Positions 1 through 5,422 of a stretch of DNA of 5,455 nucleotides are shown here, piece by piece. Each line of letters begins with the position of its first letter. Position 1 is the first letter of the stretch. The stretch comes from Clostridia bacterium. Its GTDB lineage: Bacteria; Bacillota; Clostridia; Oscillospirales; CAG-272. The stretch is from the NCBI GenBank assembly GCA_900770605.1, contig CAAGKS010000051.1, positions 1 through 5,455 of the forward strand, written 5' to 3'. The notes below the pieces were generated by a model that had not been told where the DNA came from, searched no databases, and saw only the letters and a program-made list of their open reading frames with translations. A program made the translations under genes and the position numbers.

Positions 1-16
1 GACGCTCTTCCGATCT
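1..16. other. Illumina TruSeq adapter remnant (sequencing artefact)
   Basis: The bases GACGCTCTTCCGATCT are identical to the last 16 bases of the Illumina TruSeq universal/read 1 adapter. This is recognised from knowledge of the adapter, not from a search. They sit exactly at the contig edge, and bacterial sequence that encodes a recognisable MnmA N-terminus begins immediately after. Read in the mnmA frame the adapter has no stop codon, so an automatic caller would add about five spurious residues (RSEER) to the partial protein. Confidence 0.93.
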
Positions 17-169
17 GGGCGTACGCACCTCGCCGTCGTCAAGCTCGGCGTCCTCTGACCATACAGTCATAGTTATGCCGCCTATCTCGTAACCGCGCTC
101 GCGCATTATAAGCGCCGCGACTGCACTGTCAACGCCGCCGCTCATCGCCACTAAGATCTTGTTGCTCAT
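17..169 (-). CDS. mnmA: tRNA-specific 2-thiouridylase MnmA, N-terminal fragment (cut by contig edge)
   Basis: MnmA is a cytoplasmic ATP-dependent enzyme. It activates U34 of tRNA-Lys, tRNA-Glu and tRNA-Gln by adenylation and replaces O2 with sulfur delivered from a cysteine desulfurase. Only the first 51 codons are present, against about 350-370 residues in the family. The start is ATG at 169-167. The fragment begins MSNKILVAMSGGVDSAVAAL, which contains the PP-loop ATP-pyrophosphatase motif SGGVDS at residues 10-15. It continues with GYEIGGITMTVW at residues 27-38, which matches the family's G-x-T-M-x-x-W stretch. A GGTGAG ribosome binding site lies just before the ATG, inside the end of trmL. 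The start is 4 bases from the trmL stop, so translational coupling is likely. The catalytic cysteines and the rest of the protein lie off the contig. Other PP-loop enzymes such as ThiI or TilS are less likely because of the TM-x-x-W signature. Reading beyond codon 51 enters adapter sequence. Confidence 0.88.
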
Positions 170-173
170 ATTC

Positions 174-677
174 TCACCAATCCTTGCTTGTGAGCTTGCC
201 CTGCGCAATAAGCCCGTCAAAGCCCTTTTGACGAATGATCTCGTAAACGGCGATAGCCACGGAATTTGACAGATTTAATGAACGAATGGTATCACGCATG
301 GGAATTCTCACACAAAAATCTCGGTTCTCGTAAAGAATATCCTCGGGAATTCCTCGGGTCTCCTTGCCGAACATAATATATACGTTGTCTCCGTATTCGA
401 TATCCGTGTAGGAATTGAGGGATTTCGTCGAGAAATAATACGTATTGTTTATGGCATCGGGACGTTTTTGGAGAAAATCCGCATAATCCTTGTAATAGGT
501 TATATCCAGCTTGTCCCAATAATCAAGTCCCGCGCGCTTGAGCTTCTTGTCGTCAATACGGAAGCCCATAGGCTCGATGATATGTAGGGAAGCGCCCGTT
601 TCCGCGCAGGTGCGCGCTATATTTCCCGTGTTTTGCGGGATCTCGGGCTCGTGTAAAACTATATTTATCTTGTACAT
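174..677 (-). CDS. trmL: tRNA (cytidine(34)-2'-O)-methyltransferase TrmL
   Basis: TrmL is a cytoplasmic SPOUT-class methyltransferase. It transfers a methyl group from S-adenosylmethionine to the 2'-O of the wobble nucleotide (C34 or cmnm5U34) of tRNA-Leu isoacceptors and works as a dimer through its knotted fold. The 167-residue protein is close to the length of the E. coli enzyme (157). It aligns by eye along its whole length: EPEIPQNTGNIAR at 10-22 (motif 1), LHIIEPMGF at 31-39, RAGLDYW at 48-54, the SAM-knot motif FGKETRGIP at 103-111 (motif 2), and IPM at 125-127 followed by SLNLSNSVAIAVYE at 133-146 (motif 3). The start is ATG at 677-675, preceded by AAAGGA (complement of 684-689) with 6-base spacing. 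The sequence is intact with no frameshift. Its stop lies 4 bases before mnmA, so the two are probably one transcript from the promoter at 708-736. Other SPOUT 2'-O-methyltransferases such as TrmH or RlmB are longer and lack the EPEIPxNTGN start. Confidence 0.95.
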   Translation of the reverse strand: MYKINIVLHEPEIPQNTGNIARTCAETGASLHIIEPMGFRIDDKKLKRAGLDYWDKLDITYYKDYADFLQKRPDAINNTYYFSTKSLNSYTDIEYGDNVYIMFGKETRGIPEDILYENRDFCVRIPMRDTIRSLNLSNSVAIAVYEIIRQKGFDGLIAQGKLTSKDW

Positions 678-707
678 TTTAATTCCTTTGTGTGTGTTTA
701 TGAGTTT

Positions 708-736
708 ATTATATTATTTTTTGTATGTAATTGCAA
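708..736 (-). promoter_or_regulatory. Sigma-A-type promoter for trmL-mnmA
   Basis: On the minus strand the -35 box TTGCAA (736-731) is separated by exactly 17 bases from a perfect -10 box TATAAT (713-708). The predicted transcription start is near 701, which gives a leader of about 25 bases and places the trmL ribosome binding site inside it. The region is AT-rich, as expected for intergenic DNA. The evidence is sequence match only. Confidence 0.72.
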
Positions 737-786
737 GAGAAAATAAAAAAGTTTACAAAGAAAGCGTAAGATGTTTCGTTTATCTA

Positions 787-815
787 TTGAAAAAGCTTTC
801 AAAAAGTAGTATAAT
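787..815 (+). promoter_or_regulatory. Sigma-A-type promoter for secA
   Basis: The -35 box TTGAAA (787-792) and a perfect -10 box TATAAT (810-815) are separated by 17 bases. The predicted start is near 821-823, which gives a leader of about 24 bases ahead of the secA ATG at 846. This placement argues against the in-frame ATG at 819, because that codon would sit at or before the transcription start. The promoter is divergent from the trmL promoter, with 50 bases between the two -35 boxes. Confidence 0.78.
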
Positions 816-834
816 AATATGAATAAATGTTTTT

Positions 835-839
835 GGAGG
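835..839 (+). promoter_or_regulatory. Ribosome binding site that fixes the secA start
   Basis: GGAGG lies 6 bases upstream of ATG 846, the ideal spacing. The competing upstream ATG at 819 has no Shine-Dalgarno sequence and follows the -10 box by only 3 bases. The protein starting at 846 begins MGFVEKLFGTYSERQLKK, the standard SecA N-terminus. Confidence 0.85.
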
Positions 840-845
840 CACGTA

Positions 846-3596
846 ATGGGATTTGTTGAAAAGCTTTTTGGAACTTATAGTGAAAGACAGCTCAAAAAGC
901 TCGATAAATACGTTGATTTTATAGAATCGCTTGCGCCTAAATACAAGGCGATGTCAAACGAGGAGCTTTCAGGCGTTACCGCGCAGTTCAAGGCAAGACT
1001 TGCAGACGGTGAGACGCTTGAGGATATTCTTGCCGATGCGTTTGCGGCTATACGTGAGGCAGATGACAGAATACTCGGCAAGCGCCCCTTCAGAGTGCAG
1101 ATCATAGGCGGTATCATTCTTCATCAGGGCAGAATTGCCGAGATGAAAACGGGTGAAGGAAAAACGCTCGTTGCTACGATGCCCGCATATCTTAACGCGC
1201 TTTCCGGTAAGGGCGTGCACGTTGTAACCGTCAACGATTACCTTGCAAGACGTGACAGCGAGGAAATGGGACGCGTGTATGAATTTATGGGACTTACCAC
1301 AGGTCTTGTAGTTCACGGCTTGACTCCTGACGAAAAGAAGCGCGCGTACGAGGCGGATATCACGTACGGAACTAATAACGAATTCGGCTTTGACTACCTG
1401 CGCGATAATATGGTAGTATATAAGGAAAGAATGGTTCAAAGAGGCCATAACTTTGCGATAGTTGACGAGGTTGACTCAATTCTCGTTGACGAGGCGAGAA
1501 CTCCTCTTATCATCTCCGGAGCCGGCGAGGCATCCACGGATATGTATGACCGCGCAGACGTTTTTGCGCGCAAGCTCAGAAAATTCGTGATAAAGGAAAT
1601 GGACTCCAAGGAGAGCTATGAGGACCTTGACGCCGACTATATCGTTGACGAAAAGGCTAACAACGCGATCCTCACACCTAACGGCGCTAAAAAGGCCGAG
1701 GAGCATTTCGGTATCGAAAACCTTTCCGATCCGCAGAACTCCGAGCTTGCTCATCATATAAATCAGGCTATCCGCGCTCACGGTGTTATGAAGCGTGACG
1801 TTGACTACGTAGTTAACGATCAGGGCGTTATGATAGTTGATACCTTCACGGGCCGTCTTATGCCCGGCAGACGTTATTCCAACGGTCTGCATCAGGCAAT
1901 AGAAGCTAAGGAAGGCGTTAAGATAGAAAAGGAAAACAAGACCCTTGCAACTATCACGTTCCAGAATTATTTCAGAATGTACTCCAAGCTTTCGGGTATG
2001 ACAGGAACGGCGCTTACAGAGGAAAACGAGTTCCGTGAAATATATGCGCTTGACGTGGTAGAGATACCCACCAACAAGCCGATGATAAGAGTTGACCGTC
2101 CCGACGTTGTATATAAGACTGTTGACGCTAAATACGATGCGGTAATAGAGCAGATCAGAGAATGTCACGAAAAGGGACAGCCTGTGCTCGTTGGTACCGT
2201 ATCCATTGATAAATCCGAGGAGCTTTCAAGAAGACTTAAGCGCACGGGCATCAAGCATACCGTGCTCAATGCGAAGCATCATACCAAGGAGGCGGAGATA
2301 GTAGCGCAGGCAGGAAAGCTCGGCGCGGTAACCATATCCACCAATATGGCAGGACGTGGAACTGACATTATGCTCGGCGGAAACGCTGAATATATGGCAA
2401 AGACCGAGATGCGCAGATTGGAGATCCCCGAGGAGCTTATCGCGATGGCAACGGGAACCGCGCCTATTGAGGACGAGGAGATTATTCGTGCTCGCGCAGT
2501 TTTCAGTGAGCTTTACGAGAAGTACAAGAAGGAGATCGAGCCTGAGGCAGAACAGGTAAGGGAAGCAGGCGGTCTCTTCATTCTTGGAACTGAGCGCCAC
2601 GAGAGCAGACGTATAGATAATCAGCTCAGAGGACGCTCGGGACGTCAGGGAGACCCCGGTGAATCAAGATTCTTCCTCTCACTTGAGGACGATCTGATGC
2701 GCTTGTTCGGCTCGGAGAGAATGCTTACCATGGTAAACAGACTCGGACTTCCCGACGATACTCCCATTGATGCAAAGATACTTTCGGGTACTATCGAAAA
2801 TGCGCAGAAGCGTATCGAGGATCAGAACTTCAAGCGCCGTAAATACGTGCTTACGTATGACGACGTAATGAATCAGCAGAGAAACCTCATCTATAAGCAG
2901 AGAAATGACGTTCTCAACGGCGAGAATATAAGCGATACCATTCAGAAGATGATCCTTGCAACCGTTGAGGATAACGTTGCTACCTATATGCAGGGTGACG
3001 AGGCTGAGCATTGGGATTTCGCAGGCTTGCGTGAGCTTTATCGCGGACTTCTCACTACTGATGAGGACTTCCAGTATAGTGATAGTGACCTCAAGCATCT
3101 TCGCCGTGACGACGTTTGCGATATGCTTTGCGAGAGAGCTATAAGCGTTTATAACGAGAAGGTCAAGACGGTTGGCGAGGATCGCTTCCGCGAGATCGAA
3201 AGAGCGGTGCTTCTCCAGAACGTTGACCGAAATTGGATGGAGCATATCGACGCTATGGACGATCTCAAGGGCAGTATCAGAATGCAGAGCTATGCTCAAA
3301 GAGATCCCGTTACCGAATACAGACTTCAGGGCGCGGATATGTTTGATCAGATGATCGCGGATATTCGTGAGAGCACGGCGAGAATGATACTTTCCGTTAC
3401 CATTCAGACTCCCGAGGTCAAGAGAGTTCAGCTCGCAAAGCCCATCAATGAAGGCTTTGAGGGAATGGGCGGCGAGAAGGTAAAGCGCGTTACAGTTGCC
3501 AAGCGCCCGGCGCAAACCGTTGGCAGAAACGATCTTTGTCCTTGCGGTTCGGGTAAAAAATATAAGAAGTGCTGTGGAGATCCTGCTAAGCAGTAA
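846..3596 (+). CDS. secA: Preprotein translocase ATPase SecA
   Basis: SecA is the peripheral motor ATPase that binds SecYEG at the inner face of the membrane and pushes unfolded preproteins through the channel with ATP hydrolysis. The protein is 916 residues and complete, longer than B. subtilis SecA (841) and near E. coli (901). Visible in order are the N-terminal GTYSERQLKKLDKYVD; Walker A TGEGKT at 102-107; Walker B DEVD at 207-210; DEARTPLIISG at 215-225 leading into the preprotein cross-linking domain; GMTGTA at 384-389; TNMAGRGTDI at 499-508; the arginine-finger region HESRRIDNQLRGRSGRQGDPG at 585-605 (second ATPase domain); and the helical scaffold segment WMEHIDAMDDLKGS at 797-810. 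A linker of about 40 residues (roughly 852-892) leads to a zinc-binding tail with C898, C900, C909 and C910, the C-x-C-x8-C-C pattern that contacts SecB or ribosomes in other species. About 60 residues (513-573) are inserted in the second ATPase domain. The start at 846 is set by GGAGG at 835-839. The membrane protein gene follows after 43 bases. Confidence 0.98.
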   Translation: MGFVEKLFGTYSERQLKKLDKYVDFIESLAPKYKAMSNEELSGVTAQFKARLADGETLEDILADAFAAIREADDRILGKRPFRVQIIGGIILHQGRIAEMKTGEGKTLVATMPAYLNALSGKGVHVVTVNDYLARRDSEEMGRVYEFMGLTTGLVVHGLTPDEKKRAYEADITYGTNNEFGFDYLRDNMVVYKERMVQRGHNFAIVDEVDSILVDEARTPLIISGAGEASTDMYDRADVFARKLRKFVIKEMDSKESYEDLDADYIVDEKANNAILTPNGAKKAEEHFGIENLSDPQNSELAHHINQAIRAHGVMKRDVDYVVNDQGVMIVDTFTGRLMPGRRYSNGLHQAIEAKEGVKIEKENKTLATITFQNYFRMYSKLSGMTGTALTEENEFREIYALDVVEIPTNKPMIRVDRPDVVYKTVDAKYDAVIEQIRECHEKGQPVLVGTVSIDKSEELSRRLKRTGIKHTVLNAKHHTKEAEIVAQAGKLGAVTISTNMAGRGTDIMLGGNAEYMAKTEMRRLEIPEELIAMATGTAPIEDEEIIRARAVFSELYEKYKKEIEPEAEQVREAGGLFILGTERHESRRIDNQLRGRSGRQGDPGESRFFLSLEDDLMRLFGSERMLTMVNRLGLPDDTPIDAKILSGTIENAQKRIEDQNFKRRKYVLTYDDVMNQQRNLIYKQRNDVLNGENISDTIQKMILATVEDNVATYMQGDEAEHWDFAGLRELYRGLLTTDEDFQYSDSDLKHLRRDDVCDMLCERAISVYNEKVKTVGEDRFREIERAVLLQNVDRNWMEHIDAMDDLKGSIRMQSYAQRDPVTEYRLQGADMFDQMIADIRESTARMILSVTIQTPEVKRVQLAKPINEGFEGMGGEKVKRVTVAKRPAQTVGRNDLCPCGSGKKYKKCCGDPAKQ

Positions 3597-3639
3597 GATC
3601 GCGGCAATAAATTTTTGTGTATGACGAAAGGGGGGAAAT

Positions 3640-4989
3640 ATGCAGGCAAAGCGTATGAATTTTAAGGGCTTAGCGGTGGCGCTGATATTTCTGTGCAACC
3701 CCAATATCAGTATAATCGACCCTCTCCCCGACTTTATCGGATATATAATCATTAGCCTGTCTCTTGTGAAGTTTGCCGATATGAATGATACTCTGAGCGA
3801 CGCGCTCGCCGTATTCAAGAGGCTAATTCTCATAGACGCGGCAAAGATACTCGCTATCTTCTGGACGTTCGGAATGACGGTAACTACCGAGAAGAGCACG
3901 TCGCTGCTCCTGTGGTCGTTCGTCTTTGGCGTTTTTGAGATGATCTTCGTAAATCAAGCGTTCGGCAGACTTTTCAACGGAATATCCTCGCTCGGCACTG
4001 TGTGTGAGAATACCTCGGTGCTTGGCGGCGGAAAGAGAAGCTACACAAGCAGAATAAAGGTGTTCACATTCGTGTTCGTCACCTTCAAGGCGCTTATGTG
4101 TATGCTCCCCGAATCCTCTGCGCTGAGCGCTACCTCGGATAGCGGCTTCAATATGTACCGCTTCATAGGCGTTATGCGTTTTCTCGCATTCCTGCCCGTT
4201 ATCGTGTTCGGTATTGTGTGGCTGTGTAAGGGAATAAGGTATTTCGTAAGAGTAAATCGTGATCAGGCGTTTATTGATGGCTTGAACGAGCTTTACCGTG
4301 AGCGAGTTCTCACTAACAAGAGCATATTTATCAAGCGTGATTTCAAGATATGCTACGTGCTTTTGATATGCGCGTTTGCATTCAGCGTGGACGTCAGATT
4401 TGACTACGTCAATATGCTTCCCGACCTCATCTGCTCAATATTCTTTATCGCGTTTTTCCTGATCGCTTCAAAGCACGTCAAGATCCCGAAGATCGTGTTC
4501 ACAGTATTTTCCACCGTTCTTTTTGCTACCTCGGTAGTGGCTTGGATATTGGAGTACGGCTTTTTCAAGGATTACTATTACGAGGCTATATACAGAAGCG
4601 ACGAGGCGCTGGTGGCATACGTCCGCGCGTGCGCTGTTGCGGGACTTGGAATATTGCTGTTCTTGGCGGTAAGCTTCTTTATGATATTCACTATGTATAA
4701 GATCATAAAGGCGCATACGGGACTTGAAAAGAATCTTGATGCGTATAACGATGAAAAGTATCGGGAGATAGACGCGGCAACAAAGCGCGAGCTTACTATT
4801 AAGCTGATATATTGTGTAGTTATCTCGCTCGTCTACGCCGCATCCAATATCTGTTATCTTATCTTCTCGGCTGATTACGGATTCTTGACTACCGTTGATA
4901 TCGCTGTTGGAATAACCTGTATGCTTACTTATATGAAGGTCTATTCGGATATCGTTGAAGCGGTGGACAATAAATATATCTTGGGATAA
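3640..4989 (+). CDS. Polytopic membrane protein of unknown function with apparent internal repeats
   Basis: I do not recognise a named family. The 449-residue protein has about 12 hydrophobic segments, roughly at 10-26 (short), 30-46, 61-82, 88-106, 140-157, 176-199, 236-253, 260-277, 283-304, 329-356, 386-408 and 415-435, and no cleavable signal peptide. Two charged loops of about 35-40 residues (200-235 and 353-388) are rich in Lys and Arg and are probably cytoplasmic. The loops at 158-175 and 305-328 (acidic, Tyr-rich) are probably outside. DPLPDFIGYI at 27-36 is echoed by NMLPDLICSI at 258-267, and Lys-Arg dipeptides at 4-5, 232-233 and 382-383 each introduce a helix pair, which suggests degenerate duplication. 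There are no catalytic, nucleotide-binding or transporter motifs. The start ATG 3640 has a purine-rich AAAGGGGGG ribosome binding site at 3627-3635; an in-frame ATG at 3655 is a weaker alternative. It lies 43 bases after secA with no clear terminator between, so co-transcription is likely. Hypothetical proteins with an N-P-N-x-DxLPDFIGY start are familiar from Clostridia (recollection, not searched). Confidence 0.86.
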   Translation: MQAKRMNFKGLAVALIFLCNPNISIIDPLPDFIGYIIISLSLVKFADMNDTLSDALAVFKRLILIDAAKILAIFWTFGMTVTTEKSTSLLLWSFVFGVFEMIFVNQAFGRLFNGISSLGTVCENTSVLGGGKRSYTSRIKVFTFVFVTFKALMCMLPESSALSATSDSGFNMYRFIGVMRFLAFLPVIVFGIVWLCKGIRYFVRVNRDQAFIDGLNELYRERVLTNKSIFIKRDFKICYVLLICAFAFSVDVRFDYVNMLPDLICSIFFIAFFLIASKHVKIPKIVFTVFSTVLFATSVVAWILEYGFFKDYYYEAIYRSDEALVAYVRACAVAGLGILLFLAVSFFMIFTMYKIIKAHTGLEKNLDAYNDEKYREIDAATKRELTIKLIYCVVISLVYAASNICYLIFSADYGFLTTVDIAVGITCMLTYMKVYSDIVEAVDNKYILG

Positions 4990-5169
4990 TATAACATCTC
5001 GTGCTCGAATAGATAAACGAAAAAAGGGAATAACTAATCTCGCAGAGAGGTAATGCTCTGTCGGCTTTCAGAATATTGATTTTCTCACTGTTCTTTTGCT
5101 ATGTCAAAAGGCGGAGTTTGATTATGTTCCGTCCGTTAACTACACATTGCTGTGTTGGTAGGAGGAAAT
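4990..5169 (+). other. Intergenic leader region with weak hairpins, no clear terminator or promoter
   Basis: These 180 bases between the membrane protein and the small gene hold no recognisable RNA family. The features I can see are a 5-bp hairpin CAGAG/CTCTG (5043-5047 with 5056-5060, no T-tract), a 5-bp hairpin ACACA/TGTGT (5142-5146 with 5151-5155), and a possible 19-codon ORF beginning at 5124. Poor promoter candidates exist (TTGCTA at 5096-5101 with GATTAT at 5120-5125, 18-base spacer), each matching consensus at 4 of 6 positions. The region may simply be the spacer of a read-through transcript. Confidence 0.4.
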
Positions 5170-5183
5170 ATGAAAGAAAATGA
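5124..5183 (+). CDS. Possible 19-residue leader peptide overlapping the small gene
   Basis: The ATG at 5124 is preceded by GGAG (5113-5116) at 7-base spacing. It opens a 19-codon frame, MFRPLTTHCCVGRRKYERK, that ends at TGA 5181-5183. It overlaps the first 14 bases of the 65-residue gene in another frame and runs through both the ACACA/TGTGT hairpin and the AGGAGG site of that gene. Translating it would open the hairpin and could couple initiation of the downstream gene. This is an inference from spacing alone. A frame this short with a GGAG upstream can occur by chance. Confidence 0.2.
   Translation: MFRPLTTHCCVGRRKYERK
5160..5165 (+). promoter_or_regulatory. Ribosome binding site that fixes the small-gene start
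   Basis: A full AGGAGG lies 4 bases ahead of ATG 5170. It supports that start over an in-frame GTG at 5152, which would place the ribosome binding site inside the coding sequence and has no site of its own. The bases TAGGAG (5159-5164) are exactly complementary to the loop of the hairpin at 5387-5417. Confidence 0.72.
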
Positions 5184-5367
5184 ATTTAAAAAAATCAGAA
5201 AGCGAAAACGCGATGATGAGCGAGACTGTCGTCTTGGCGACGTGATAGATAAGAAGCCTGAGATCCCTTTTCGTGAATCGACTGAAGGCGGAAGGCTTGG
5301 TATGGGGAGAGACGATTCCTTTACTGAGGAAGGCTCATATCCCGTAAATAATCCGTTGCCTTATTGA
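5170..5367 (+). CDS. Small highly charged hypothetical protein, 65 residues
   Basis: I do not recognise this protein. The N-terminal third is strongly basic (MKENEFKKIRKRKRDDERDC), with K/R clusters at residues 7-14, followed by an acidic cluster at 15-18. The rest is polar and rich in Gly, Asp, Glu and Pro and ends in NNPLPY. It has no hydrophobic segment, so it is not a membrane or secreted protein, and one cysteine only (C20). The low hydrophobicity suggests an intrinsically disordered or nucleic-acid-binding peptide, which is inference. The start ATG 5170 has AGGAGG 4 bases upstream, a strong site that favours real translation. The gene ends 19 bases before a hairpin and 55 bases before a strong terminator, so it is the last gene of the transcript. 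It could also be an unconserved chance ORF; conservation would decide. Confidence 0.62.
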   Translation: MKENEFKKIRKRKRDDERDCRLGDVIDKKPEIPFRESTEGGRLGMGRDDSFTEEGSYPVNNPLPY

Positions 5368-5386
5368 AGGAATGGCACACTCATCA

Positions 5387-5417
5387 GCTCATAAATTCTT
5401 CTCCTAAAGAAATGAGC
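5387..5417 (+). other. Bulged stem-loop in the 3' untranslated region with CUCCUA loop
   Basis: GCTCAT (5387-5392) pairs with ATGAGC (5412-5417), and TTCTT (5396-5400) pairs with AAGAA (5407-5411). The result is 11 base pairs interrupted by a 3-base AAA bulge at 5393-5395. The loop is CTCCTA (5401-5406), an anti-Shine-Dalgarno-like sequence. No T-tract follows, so it is not itself a terminator. It lies 5 bases before the terminator stem and may be part of a structured 3' end or a small RNA. Confidence 0.55.
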
Positions 5418-5422
5418 GTCAA

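Noticed and set aside
788..801. TGAAA-N4-TTTCA inverted repeat overlapping the secA -35 box as an operator
   Set aside because: The half-sites are short in AT-rich DNA, there is no second copy and no adjacent regulator gene, so chance is adequate.
538..822. A 94-codon plus-strand open frame running from inside trmL into the secA promoter region
   Set aside because: It overlaps trmL in antisense, has no ribosome binding site and its end overlaps the secA -10 box.
1476..2168. A 230-codon minus-strand open frame inside secA
   Set aside because: It is antisense to conserved SecA domains with no recognisable motifs, so it is a shadow frame.
3579..3616. Possible terminator between secA and the membrane protein gene (CTGC-TAA-GCAG stem followed by TTTTT)
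   Set aside because: The stem is only 4 bp and overlaps the last secA codons, and the T-run begins about 19 bases beyond it. Read-through is more likely.
2679..3899. A 406-codon open frame on the minus strand across the end of secA and the start of the membrane protein gene
   Set aside because: It lies antisense to the unmistakable SecA catalytic and scaffold regions. Its translation is low-complexity Leu/Ile/Ala/Ser-rich with no family resemblance, and I found no ribosome binding site near its start. It is a codon-bias shadow.
5043..5060. CAGAG/CTCTG hairpin as a terminator or riboswitch element
   Set aside because: The stem is five base pairs with an 8-base loop and no T-tract, and it matches no known riboswitch core that I can recognise.
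5096..5146. Dedicated promoter for the small gene (TTGCTA-N18-GATTAT or TTGATT-N17-TACACA)
   Set aside because: The boxes match consensus at only 3-4 of 6 positions, unlike the near-perfect promoters elsewhere in the window.
5152..5169. GTG start at 5152 for the small gene
   Set aside because: It has no ribosome binding site and would bury AGGAGG inside the coding sequence. ATG 5170 fits better.
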